Shown: one piece after another, positions 31,985 through 42,943 of the stretch
Layout of the letters: each line of letters starts with the position of its first letter
Numbering within the stretch: position 1 is the stretch's first letter
Assembly (NCBI GenBank): GCA_964036295.1
Contig: OZ038473.1
Location: forward strand, 4,185,501 to 4,249,500
From: Plumapathes pennacea
Taxonomy: Eukaryota; Cnidaria; Anthozoa; Antipatharia; Myriopathidae
Length of the DNA: 64,000 bases
Direction: 5' to 3'
Position numbers and translations under genes: made by a program
Notes under the pieces: generated by a model
Told to the model about the DNA's origin: nothing
The model's database searches: none
What the model saw: the letters and a program-made list of their open reading frames with translations, nothing else

Positions 31985-32444
31985 GTAAGTCTTGACGAGG
32001 GAATTTTTTCGAAGTTTGAGCAGTTTAAGAGTCCCACAATTTGCAAACTGTCATCAAACTGCTTTCTTAGATGTTTCGTTTAGCAGAAATTGCAAGAACT
32101 GGACTTTCGTTTTCATCGCACATCGCACGCTGTGGCGGCGTGACAACTTGTTATGAGTCCATTCGAGTAAATTTGAAGCATTTTTCGGACTGATGCAACT
32201 AAAAACCATACTATTACAAGCGTTAGTGAATACAAAAAAACGGTGTTTCAGTGTGATTGTTGTAGCTTAATAAAACGGTCAAGTTAGCTAGACGGCGGCT
32301 TTTCATATAGACACAACGCCGGGCGGAATCACACAACAGTCGGCATGTCAAATCAACGTAATTGTATTTATTCAAAATAGTGGCATTGTATACGATCTAT
32401 GAATTTCACTTTACATTAAAACCCATGCATTTACTAGATCCTTC

Positions 32445-32885
32445 AATAATTTGATAGAATCGAAAAGTTCATGTTGATTTTGCAGTAGTTTGTGTGCTAC
32501 TGACTTCGTAAAGTTTCCGAGTTCTGAAGTGTGTTAAAATTAATAATGGTCTTACCACGTCCCAAAATTTACTTCTCGGCTGAATCTTTTCTTGAATTCG
32601 GCTTCTTCTTCGACCGTGACTTGCTCGACGTACGCCGCTAGTTCTTCGATGTTTTAATAGAATTGAAATGTTTTGACAGAATCAAAAAGTTCATGTTGAT
32701 TTTGCAGTAATTTGAGCGCTACCGTCTTCGTAAATTTCCGAGTTCTCAAGCGACATTAATAATGGTCTTACCACGTTCCAAAATTTACTTCTCGGCTGAA
32801 TCTTTTCTTGAATTCGGCTTCTTGTTCTTCTTCGACTGTGACTTGCTTGACGCACACCGCTAGTTCTTCTTCCGTGGCAACTGGT
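32445..32885. repeat. Tandem duplication of about 218 bp inside Z2
   Basis: Units at about 32,445-32,650 and 32,663-32,885 share AAAAGTTCATGTTGATTTTG, TTAATAATGGTCTTACCACG and TCTCGGCTGAATCTTTTCTT. The duplicated segment contains a minus-strand exon end with a GTAAGA donor in both units. Confidence 0.75.
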
Positions 32886-33026
32886 TCAAAGACTGTCGTC
32901 GTACGCAAACGTACTGCCTTCAACACTTGAATGTACATGTCAAACATCTAATAATGACTCGTGAGTCGATAAAATAGAAGAATTCGAAGAAATTATCAAT
33001 GAAAGTTCGCTCTCACTCGAAGACAT
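32772..33026 (-). pseudogene. Minus-strand exon of element Z2 with a duplicated downstream copy
   Basis: Read on the minus strand, the ATG at 33,026 opens MSSSESELSLIISSNSSILS (Ser-rich). A stop/frameshift follows near 32,945, then YIQVLKAVRLRTTTVFEPVA and AEFKKRFSREVNFGTW up to a GTAAGA donor at 32,771. The last part recurs in the second unit at 32,556-32,650 (EELAAYVEQVTVEEEAEFKK) with the same donor. Preservation of the peptide and the donor in both units argues for past coding. The protein is unrecognised; its place near the right terminus and its inward orientation suggest a first exon of the element's own gene. Confidence 0.45.
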
Positions 33027-33285
33027 TTGCAAAGAAATGTGTGTGAAGTCCGCGTCTCGTTGGTAAGATGACGTCAGAGCCGGTAAACCGCTGGCCCGAA
33101 ATATTTATTCACGGCCAACATGGCGGACAGGCGTTTTAGCCTCCTTTGAATTAATATATCTCGGGAGTCTTACATCTGAAAAAAAAGTTTTTGGGACATT
33201 TTGCTATTCATACCATACACTTTCATTTAAAGTGGTTAAAATAGTATTTCAAAGTGGTCCGATTTTGGTCAAAGTACCCCTTTAA

Positions 33286-33879
33286 CTTACGGTATGGACC
33301 AAGCAAACGAGGTTAATAAGATATTTACTTGAACTTGAAGTAACCAAAGGTCAGGTGAATGCTGCCGAGGCTTACCCTCGCTGATTAAACCAAGTCAGAA
33401 CACGGAAGCAAGAAAGTTAATTTCTTGTTTACAACTGTAACTAAATCTATTAACCCATTCACTCCTGGAGAAATAACGCGCGCAGCTACCTTCAATTCCT
33501 TTACGGGAAGTTATATGGGAAAGATAACGCAACGCGACTCGCAAAAAATAAACCAAATGCGCAGTAATTACAGAAGCGAGATACCATTCCTAATTAAAAT
33601 TTATTTGAAACTAGAATACATGACCAAAACATATAATAAAAAGGACAAAAGATAATTCAAAAGGCAAATAAAACGTGAAATTATAAATCACTGAATGAAA
33701 TATTTTGTTCGCAGCGTTCGTCCACCCGAAGACGAACAGCGAATTTATTTATACAAAACTTAAGTGAAATGGTTCTAAACTTCAGACTGATATTCTAAAT
33801 TCCCAGATCGATCTCGTTAAAGCAAATCTATTAAATCTGCAGACAGAATAGAAGCAAAATTAGCAATCGGACTGGAAAT
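33286..33879. other. No supportable gene
   Basis: AT-rich non-coding DNA; an open frame at 33,425-33,655 shows no domain. Confidence 0.4.
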
Positions 33880-33931
33880 AATTGTGCGAAGTATGAGGGG
33901 TGAATACCGCCAAATCCAGTTTTAAATTCTA
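33880..33931 (+). mobile_element. Helitron-like 3' end, variant terminus
   Basis: ATGAGGGGTGAATACCGCC then CCAGTTTTAAATTCTA matches the 3' end of the minus-strand copy at 46,981. The terminal bases are CTA rather than CTAG. Element X starts at the next base. Confidence 0.5.
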
Positions 33932-34417
33932 TTATCCTTTTGTGGATTTTATTTTTTTGTGCGACACTGGAATTGTGTTATGCGTGAATGGAATTGTGTT
34001 ATGCCAAAACGGATTCGGTTTTGTGTGAATGGAATTGTGTTATGCGCAACTGGCTTCGGTTATTCTGAATGGAATTGTGTTATGCGCAACTGGCTTTGGT
34101 TATACCTGAATGGAATTGTGTTACCTAGGGCGAGTGTTGCATCTCGACATATTCAGTCTGACAACTAAAATTCGAACAGCGAATTTGGTTATTTTAGTTA
34201 TACTATTTAGTTAGGATGCAGCGTAATTTACCATCTTGCAGATTACAAATTTACTGCGGTAATTTTTTTATTGCGGTAAATGCCTCTCGTGTATTAAACA
34301 CGGCATCTGAGTCACGATTCTAATTGCGCTTTCCTTAGCTTGCTGTAGTTCGTCTGGAAAGTTGTCTTAGCAAAGTTTGGAGTTTAGCTTCCACGAAAAC
34401 TTCAAATACACGTAGTC

Positions 34418-34775
34418 GATAGTGACTAAAAGAACACACGAGTGACCACGAATGACCACGAGTGACCACGAGTGACCACGAATGACTACGAGTCAAAATA
34501 AGCTCCTCACATGACTGTAACGTCATTTTATTGTCATTTTAAATTTAAAACGCAATATCATGCACCCATGATAAAGTGTAAAAATTTCACTAGCGTCATT
34601 TTAAAAACAAACACTCTGAAGAAAACGCCGATCACAAGGCGTAAAGTACACACAAATATGTCCCTTGCGTGACGAATCACGTGTCAGCGTCGGCTGTAGA
34701 CAACGTGACACAGCGTGCTGTATTTAACTCAAACTCGTGACCCTACCGAGCAGATTTGGCTCTTTTAAAAGGCCC

Positions 34776-34814
<39 letters not shown>

Positions 34815-36050
34815 CACTCTGAAAACGCAAGAAATGTTTTCCGTCCACACTGGAAAACAGATAAAATGTTTCCGGGCCCAAATGTATTGTTATTGCTCTA
34901 GAAACGTCCCTGACAATCTTTGAAACCACTTGACGTGACCACGTGAGTCAGGGTTTTCGAAAAGTTCCGTTTTCAAAATGTTTTTCGTCCACACCAAAAC
35001 GCAAAGCCGGCGTTTTGAAATTTATCCACTTTGAAGAGCGTTTTCGAAAAGTTCCGTTTTCGTGGACAATTTATCCGGATTAGTGTGGACGGGTAGGCCT
35101 AACCGTAAGAATAAAGTTGCGTTTTCAAATTTATCCGGCGTAGTGTGGACGGGGCCTAATTAAGTCGTGGGAATTGCTCACTAAATTCACATGGCGTGGG
35201 AACCTACATATGATTGGCTGATCGCAGAGATAAGGCTGCTGAGATGTCAAAAAAAAAGCATTTCTGGTCCTCTTGCCATGGAAGTCCGGATAAAAAAACG
35301 GAAAGATTTTACTCCGAAAAAGTACGACCAAAGTAAAACAACGAAAAGACCTAACACTGGAGTGAAGGACGTGGAGGTTATTACTATCGGCGACGTGGAA
35401 AGTAAATAGGGAACCGGCGGAAGAACAGAATTTCAGTAACTGAACAGAAACGTGAGAAAGGTGCTGCAGTCAGACGCCGAAAGTGATGATTCTGAATCAC
35501 TACCAAATGCTGCACAGCAAAGTCCGGGCAGTCGATTGTATTTAGTAAAACTTTCCAGACTCGGGGACACCCGATAAGCCGGTCATATTACAGCTTATGT
35601 TTAAAACAGTATATAAATAAAATTGATGTCACAGTCACGCGAAGGACTTAATTTAACTCTTGGGGCCAGTTGTTCAAAGTGTGAATAGTGGATAAGTGTT
35701 AAAATTTAGCCTTATAGTATCAACTGAACTCTTTGAACAACTGGGTCCTGGTCGTTTGTAGACTGTTCTGCAGTGAGTTGGTAATGACGTCACTGTCACG
35801 CTATTAATACTTTACGCCTTGTGGTCGGCGTTTTCTTCAAAGATTTTGTTTTACACTTCACGAGCGAGTGATTTTACATTTTATATTTAAGTGATATTAA
35901 AATGACGTCACAGTCACATGAGGAGCTTATTTTGACCCATGGTCACTCATGGTCACTCGTATTCACTCGTGGTCATTCGTGGTCACTCGTGGTCACTTGT
36001 GGTCACTCGTGGTCATTCGTGGTCACTCGTGTGTTCTTTTAGTCACTATC
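34418..36050. mobile_element. Element Y, 1,633 bp, 9-bp target duplication
   Basis: Both ends read GATAGTGACTAAAAGAACAC inward. TIRs of about 240 bp contain 10-bp tandem units CGAGTGACCA and continue through AAAATAAGCTCCTCA and GACGTCATTTTA. The flanks are CACGTAGTC at 34,409-34,417 and again at 36,051-36,059. Nine-base duplication and long TIRs fit a Mutator-like element. There is no transposase. A GGCCCCGTCCACAC MITE is nested inside. The family assignment is inference; the insertion boundaries are direct observation. Confidence 0.85.
34771..35156. mobile_element. MITE with GGCCCCGTCCACACTA termini
   Basis: Both ends read GGCCCCGTCCACACTA inward, followed by GCCGGATAAATTTGAAAACG, a TIR of about 40 bp; the body is rich in repeats of TTTTCGAAAAGTTCCGTTTTC. 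The right end is followed by TAA, as is the truncated copy at 44,948. A TWA target would fit PIF/Harbinger, but the left flank does not show a clear duplicate. Confidence 0.75.
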
Positions 36051-36221
36051 CACGTAGTCTGAACTCCCGGGTCTGAACTATACCAGACTCCGTGCGACAA
36101 ACGTGTTTTTAGCGGCCGGTTGACTGGTGACGTTGCGACACACAACAATAGTTTTTAAACGATTGATAATCACCAAAGGGAAAATAGTGAAAAATCCCGC
36201 ATCACGATAATCCACCTACAG

Positions 36222-36760
36222 AGCGAGGGGATATCTGCGATTATCGAGTTTCTAGTATACAGTACAAATAAATGGGCTTCTGTGTGATTGATTTTTTCGC
36301 TCTGGAGTGCACTGGACCGTGGCATAATTTGTCTCAGGCTTTTGTATGTGCATCAAAACAGCGCCTACATTTCTCCCAGAATCGATGCAAAACCTGAAGG
36401 GTTTACTACCTACTCATTTTTCGAAGGGCTCGTCAACAATTTTCGTTGCAATCACCGTCGGACAAATCGCAGCCGCATTTCTCAAATAGATAGTTACACC
36501 TTTCCACACCGATTAATTATTGCAGATTTTGAAAGACAAAAGGAAGTCATATTCGCGCTGAGCGGAATACGATAGCCGAAAATGGTGACTCTGGCAGCGT
36601 ATATTGCAACAATAATTCAAGAGAAATTAATCGGCATGATTTTGATATTTTCTTGACGTGATAAAGCCAGTAATAAAACTCGCCACGGTGATTGTTCGAT
36701 TTCCAGTTTTCCACCGACGGATCTTTCCGTTATCCTTTCTGAAGAAGTGCTTGAGTTTTA
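36222..36760. mobile_element. Helitron-family fragments inside X
   Basis: 36,222-36,255 is a plus-strand 3' end (GAGCGAGGGGATATCTGCGA then TTTCTAG|T). Directly after it, 36,256-36,760 reads as minus-strand Helitron interior: CTCCCAGAATCGATGCAAAA and CGTTGCAATCACCG correspond to 47,280-47,390. It is a rearranged or head-on pair, comparable to the arrangement at 46,980. Confidence 0.5.
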
Positions 36761-36968
36761 TGACAAACCGGCAGCGTACAGAACAGTCTTCGTTGTTCGA
36801 ACATAGCAACACTCGCCCTAGGTTATCGCGACCATCGAAGATTAGTTTGCATACACGCATAACCGAAGCCAGTTGCGCATAACACAATTCCATTCACACA
36901 AAACCGAATCCGTTTTGGCATAACACAATTCCAGTGTCGCACAAAAAATAGAATCCACAAAAGGATAA

Positions 36969-37362
36969 TCCCCGAGCGAAGCGAAGTGAGGGTAATAATC
37001 ACGGCGCTAATGCAGCAAATTCGCTTTGTGTGGAGACTCCAAGCGAGTCGCCATCTCGAAATCTAATGTTCGTCAGTCAGTCTGTCAGTCTGTCATAGGG
37101 CGACCTCTAAGGCAATGACGTAATAATAATTATCGATTAGCGTCAAAGCGAGGTCAAGCAAAGGTTTGAACGAAGCAACAACTGTACGTAACTGCGTTCA
37201 CGAAGATGAATTTGAAAACTGGAAAACTTGACACAGCACGGTCTCGCGAAGCTCGTCTGCAAAAGAGAAGGGAACTAGCCGGGCAAAGCGAAATCGTGAA
37301 ACAATCGAACAGCGCCAAATAAATACGTCTAGAGAAAAGACGACAAACATTTGATAACCGAC
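36969..37362 (+). mobile_element. STPR-Helitron copy, 5' part
   Basis: Starts TCCCCGAGCGAAGCGAAGTG after an A, the Helitron-like 5' terminus. It runs through CTCCAAGCGAGTCGCCATCT and the STPR start at 37,208 (MNLKTGKLDTARSREARLQK). The frame is broken at about 37,275 and stops. Similarity to 48,170-47,750 (opposite strand) ends at TTTGATAACCGAC, where an AT-rich array begins. Confidence 0.75.
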
Positions 37363-37375
37363 CCCTTACAAAAAT

Positions 37376-38130
37376 AACCTCTATCATTATGCTATTTTTT
37401 CCCTATTTTTTCACATCTATTTTCTTCCTATTTTCGTCCTATCAAATTGCTATTTTTTACCATTATCACAATGCTATCACATGCCTATCATACCCCTATC
37501 AGAAAGCTAACCATATGAAACAAACTGATAGATCTGTTTTAAACCTATTTTATTTTTAAAATAGAGATTTAATAGGATTGTAATAGGATTAAAATAGTCA
37601 CAATGCATAGCACAAATTTTCGTTGACAGCACATAAAATACAGATAAAATAGGAATCAGATAGTAAAAAAACAGAAAAAAAATTGCAATAAAATAGCTTT
37701 TAAAATAGAAATAAAATAGCATTAAAATAGCAATAAAACCTCTGTTAAAATATGAATAAAATATGAATAAAATATCTCGGACATTATTAAAATAGCAATA
37801 AAATACATTTCAAATAGGCATAAAATAGGAATAAAATTTCTTAAAATAGTTTTAAAATATGTTTTAAATAGCAGTAAAATTGTAATAAAATAGGCATAAA
37901 ATATCTCGGACATTATTCAAATAGCAATAAAATACATTTCAAATAGGCATAAAATAGGAATAAAATCTCGTAAAATAGTCTTAAAATAGTTTTAAAATAT
38001 GTTTTAAATAGCAGTAAAATTGTAATAAAATAGGCATAAAATAGGAATAAAATATCTTAAATTAGTCTTAAATTAGGAATAAAATGTTTTTTAATCAGCA
38101 GTAAAATTGGACTAAAATCCATAAATTTTC
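37376..38130. repeat. AAAATAG array, partly inverted
   Basis: From 37,390 to 37,500 the units are of CTATTTT type (GCTATTTTTTCCCTATTTT). From 37,545 on they are the complement (AAAATAG, AATAGCAATAAAATAG), running about 590 bp. Unit length drifts between 10 and 17 bp. Layout and A/T bias resemble subterminal repeats of a transposon more than a simple microsatellite. It lies just downstream of the minus-strand gene's last exon. Confidence 0.7.
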
Positions 38131-38174
38131 AAATAGTCATAATTGTTTGAATTAAATAGCTTACAATAACACAT

Positions 38175-41100
38175 TTATATATTTTTTTCTGCAGCTTGAT
38201 TTGTTTGATCTGCTCCATTCTTTTTTGTCTTCTTTGGGGCCTCAGATTTTCTGTAATCTGTAAATGAAATTTAATACAGAAATAATTGTTAAAATATGCA
38301 TGCTGCTAATTGGTTCAGGATGGTTGTGATCATCCAGGTAAGAGTTATGCCTGGGACAAATATCGATCTTTTCATAAGTAGAACTCAATGCAAGTTAGCT
38401 CCCAAACAATGGCTTCTGCTCATGTACTATTGACTTCAATGCATGAAAAGATCAACATTTGCCCCAGATAGTTTTCAGAGAGAGACTTATAGCTGTTATT
38501 ATAGGTGACTGGTGGTTTGACGACTACCCAAATGGTTAAACTATACTGTAATCTTGAGAGTCCAGTGATATTCCTTCACATAATGATTGTCTTCCTGACA
38601 GCCAATCACATCACAACAAAACAGGCCTATAATCATATCAATGAACAGAGACATTAATAATCTGAAACCTTCTCACTTGACTCTCAAGATTAAGGTATAA
38701 TTTGAAACATCAGTCACCAATAAACAGCAATATTCATATATCACTTCCTGAAGACTTTTACTCTACCCGGATATATACTCTGCTGAAGACTCCCTGCATT
38801 CAGAACACTATACATAACAACATTGGCTGGGATAATTTGATTGAAGCACCACAGAAAATTTGGTTGAAATTGAACCTGGCCATTTTGAAGAAAAAGTGTA
38901 CAAATAAACATCCCTTGTTTGCAAATAATAACCATGTTGTAATATTCCAATATTACCTTGAAAGTACTGAGGTTTCTTCTGGGTAAACCTCAGTGAATTC
39001 AGCTTGCACCTTAATGCTTGCCTTAAATCTGCTTTCTTGACAGGTTTGACTGTCTCTGGGAGCTTAGCAACCATTGAAAAATCTATAGAGACATAAATAT
39101 ATAAAGAAAATATTGAGAAAATATATAAAGTTCATTCTCAATGAATCAGTCCATTGCAGGCTGGCACCACACTCGACAATGAATATTGGAGTAGTATAGC
39201 ATTTCATTGGTGCTATACTGCACCCAATTCATCTAATAGCCCTTTGTAGGATCTGATCATGTGCAATTTTCTGCATAGCAACCCACCATGTGGACCGTCT
39301 AGCTTTGACTATCGAGGATTTCTTTTTCATTCTAAAAATGACTATACTGTAGTTCACAGATTATTTGGTGGCTTTAATGGCCAATAGCTTTTGCAAATCA
39401 CCAATAAAGGTCGAAGCCATATCACACATGCTAATTATGTTTATAACTATATAGAAGGACCAGATCACTTGTGGTCCTACAACATGGCGGTTTGCTATGT
39501 ACACAATACCACATGACCAGATCCTGGAATGGGCCTATTATTTGTACAATTATTTTTATAAGAGCTAGCTACCACACCTAGCTCGACCTAACAATCACAT
39601 ATAATATCCATGCAGGGCACATTAAGCATAATTATATTTACATTCACATAAAATTTGTATTCAATACTATATACTAGCCAACACAGGCCACAACAATGTC
39701 TTTATCAAGGTCCCCTAGTGATTTGTTTAGAAGGGCCTCACGCGTGTAAAAAAGTTCGATCAGGGACCGCACCAACACTGTCCTCGATTTGGACTCCGCA
39801 TCTTTTACAGTGGCGCCGAGCTTGTTAGGGCAAACCCAGATCCCTTTCCCATGTATAAGTTCTTTTAACTGCAGTACAATATAAAATACATATACAAATT
39901 AAGACATAATAATTATTGCTGGATGTGTTTTCACAAAAGCTTACCCTAACCCTAACCCCCTGTATAAAGATCAGGGAGACAGGCTCTGATGCTAGCAAAA
40001 GCAAACATATAACAAATACACGGGTTTGGGGCAGATGTTAATATTTAACTATGTGAACCACTGAATCATAAGTTCATAACAACAAACATAACACAAAGAA
40101 AACACTGATCTTTTCTTTAAGTCATTAAGTTTGTACTGATACAACACATCCCCCAGTCATCATTTTGCATAGAATATGTTTCAACAAAACACTTGCATAT
40201 GGAATAACCTTACCCCCAATGCCATGGCTCTCTTTCTGCTGATTTTTCCACAGCTGAGGTTTTGCTGATCCTCAGCAGTAGAGGAAGAACTGCTGGCATT
40301 ACTTTCCAGTGACACTTCGCCTATGATATTAATTTTATATTGATAAAAGAGAAGATCGACGTAAATGACAATTTACAATACACATTGTCAGGGTTGCATG
40401 GTTCTATTATTTTCATGTGTGATGGATATCAACATTATGAGGAACTCATGCTGATATCTTGGCAAGTGGGAAGCCAACACACAACTCTAACTATAATAGG
40501 GACAATTTGTCCTGCATTCCATTCACAGCTACAGGCAGACCACAAACCCCAAGGTAAATTAGAACACTATATAGAGATGCAAATTTGGTGAGCAATGTGA
40601 TGTGGAGATAATCACTAATTGTCCTGAATATTTTAGAAGCCGCACTGGTCAAGAACATTTACCATCTCTTCAATAGGTAAATCTGATTAAAATTGTTTAG
40701 ATGATGTCAACTGCATGTCAATATTTTCACTAATCTGGAAGCAATTTCGCCATCTTTGGCCTACAGACTATAATTATTGTAAATATTGCATGGTACTTAT
40801 ACGCATCTTGTGAAAGAAGTTGGAACATTTAGGAAACTTACTTAGTTCAGCTTCCTGCAGCTCTTTCAGTTGGGCCTCCAGTTCTTGAATTTTGAGGTCT
40901 TTCGCTGCCTTCTCTTCTTTACAATGCAAATTTAGGCATCGGGGGTAGTTTGCATTGGCTTTGTTTTTGGGGCATTTGCCACCAAATTTGGGATGTTTCG
41001 ACATCTTGTTGCGATCAGCCCCATTGCAGTTTTTTGGAGTGCTTGTTTGAGGAGGTGGTACTACCAAGCTGCAGGCTTCAAGATCAGACAGCTGCTCTGC

Positions 41101-42343
41101 ATCTTGCCAGTCATCATCACTGATTGATTCCTCCTCTGAGTCAGTTGGGGTTGACACTGAAGGCAATATGCTTTCCCGCACAGCCAGCAGCCGGTTGCTC
41201 AAGATTGCCAACTCTTTCTCTTTCTTCTCTTGTGTTTTTATCTTTTTTGGTTGCAGGCATTCCTGTTTTTCAGCTGCAAAAATGTTGAGTTTCTTCGGTT
41301 TCTTGGTTGTGTCAGGTTTAACAATAATATATAGCATTTATAAAAGCCCCACATCCAGCTTGAGTTCGGGTACTTATAATCATAAAAGCATTAGTAAATT
41401 TGTAATCATCTTTATTTCCTATTCGTTGAACGTCAATTATTCTTACCGTTTTTTCTTTTCTTATTAGACGCGCCTGCATCTACCGTACTTTTGCCTTCAG
41501 TTTCACACGCTAAGTTAACTACAAAAAAAGGAAACGCGGACACGTTATTTGTACACTCCTTGAAACTATAGATCTGTTAAGTGTTTATATACACATCTGG
41601 CTTTCGTCACACAAAAAACTCCCGGCGGGAGAACGGTGTTGATCTTGATCGTCTTCATGCAAATGAATTTCATTTTGAGCGCTTTTAGCGACAACAGTAT
41701 AATTATATAGACTGTATATTTTGTTATGGAAAGTGCATTCCAGAATTGAAGTACGGCAAGTTGCAATTAAGCTAGCTGCCTATTCACGAAATAAAACATG
41801 ACCTCGTGTATAATTATAATTATATACCTGCTTCCTCCTCATCGTGAACGTAGTCGTCGCCGAATCGCTTTAATTTGTAGTTCTCTCTCTTTTCTTTGAT
41901 GTTGTGACTGATTCATCGGTAGGATCTGGAGCGATTGACTTGATGGCCGCATCTGCCCCAGCCTTGCTTCCTTCAGGAAATATAATAGTGATCGGACGAA
42001 ATATTCAGTGCGCGGATCGATCGATATGCTAATTGAAAACATGTTGTACACCGATTTGCGATCAGACCCGTGCCTTGAAAAATAACGATCGCCGTGGACC
42101 ACTTGATCACAGGTTAAATACAAATTATATATACGTACCATGAAGGAAAAGTAAGCTGCCCTCCCACAACTCCTTCTTGTACTGCATGCATACTGCAGCT
42201 CCAACTTCAGTTTTTCCCTTCACGATCAGCTTTCCCAAAGCCATTTGCTCGACTAACTCAGGTTCAAGGATTTCCTCTCCTTTCTTCGCCCAACTGACCA
42301 CACCATGACTAATCTTAATTGGCTTGTCGGTCCGTTTTGCCAT
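38175..42343 (-). CDS. Minus-strand multi-exon gene: Lys/Glu-rich coiled-coil protein, unknown function
   Basis: Exons on the minus strand are 42,343-42,139, about 41,970-41,828, 41,518-41,447, about 41,301-40,842, 39,082-38,957 and 38,257-38,175 (stop). All visible donors are GT and acceptors AG; most junctions are phase 1. The N-terminus MAKRTDKPIKISHGVVSWAK leads to a small globular region ending MQYKKELWEGSLLFLHG. The middle is acidic and Ser-rich (PTDSEEESISDDDWQDAEQL), with NKKRKN and KPKK basic clusters (nuclear signals). A Cys segment CPKNKANANYPRCLNLHC and a coiled coil (LKIQELEAQLKELQEAEL) follow. The tail is KKTKKNG-type. Exon 2 needs a 1-nt frame change to join exon 3, and the exon 4 start is uncertain. 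I do not recognise the family; BEN-domain proteins have a comparable start and coiled coil, but no BEN domain is seen. Confidence 0.6.
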
Positions 42344-42943
42344 CCTTACAAGCTAAGATACGTACGTACACTGATGTTCAGTACATGCTGCATTCTATAA
42401 CTTTTAAAATGCCATGGACGGCTGAAGACACTGATAATTAAGCATATGTTACCAAAGCTTCTTACCTTCAAGTTGATATCAGGCCACTAAAATCCACTGA
42501 GGAAACCTTGAACGCGACGAAATTCTGAATATCAGAGCGAACAAAACCACGCGCGCCGTCAACAACTCCAACTGCCAAAGAATATGAATTTGAATGACTA
42601 GCGGTTGGGGGTATTATTGTCCAAAAGAGCGGGAAAAGTTCTGGCGAATGAGCAAGACTTTACCTCGTGATGCACGCATGCTTTTCTTTATGGTATATCT
42701 CACAGTTGCAGCGGTTTTTCTTTGGACTTTGAACAAAATGCATGTGTAAATTGACTGATTTCCTGAACTGTCAGACGCCGCTCGCTGATTGGTCAACTGA
42801 TTGGAAACCCTTTTAGGTTGTTTGCTCTGAAGTGTACCTGGACGTGACTTTTCTTTTGTTCTATAATTATAAATTTAATTTACCGGCGATATATGACTAT
42901 ATGATCTCAGTTGACAGTCATTTTCGCGGCAAAGTAACATGTT
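42344..42943. promoter_or_regulatory. Shared intergenic region of the divergent gene pair
   Basis: 600 bp between the two start codons, which point away from each other. It contains TATATCTCACAG and CTATAATTATAAATTTAATT patches on either side but no motif I can assign. A bidirectional promoter is inferred from geometry only. Confidence 0.35.

Larger units (their letters stand above)
31363..33281. mobile_element. 1,919-bp TTAA-flanked element (Z2)
   Basis: Both ends read AGGGGTACTTTGACCAAAAT inward, a TIR of about 30 bp. TTAA stands at 31,359-31,362 (shared with Z1) and 33,282-33,285. It carries a broken THAP exon on the plus strand and a duplicated exon on the minus strand, but no complete transposase. 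Insertion next to Z1 in a shared TTAA shows that both elements use the same target type. Confidence 0.75.
33932..36968. mobile_element. Element X, inverted-repeat element hosting other insertions
   Basis: Both ends read TTATCCTTTTGTGGAT inward. Similarity continues for more than 100 bp through TGCGACACTGGAATTGTG and the sub-repeat GGAATTGTGTTATGC, present about five times on the left and fewer times on the right. Blocks with CCTAGG-CGAGTGTTGC are also shared. The interior contains element Y and, at 36,222-36,760, Helitron-family fragments. X is bounded directly by a Helitron-like 3' end on the left and a Helitron 5' start on the right. No transposase is visible. Confidence 0.6.

Noticed and set aside
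39943-39960. Telomere-like ACCCTAACCCTAACCC
   Set aside because: Only about two and a half units inside an intron; too short to indicate a telomere or fusion point.
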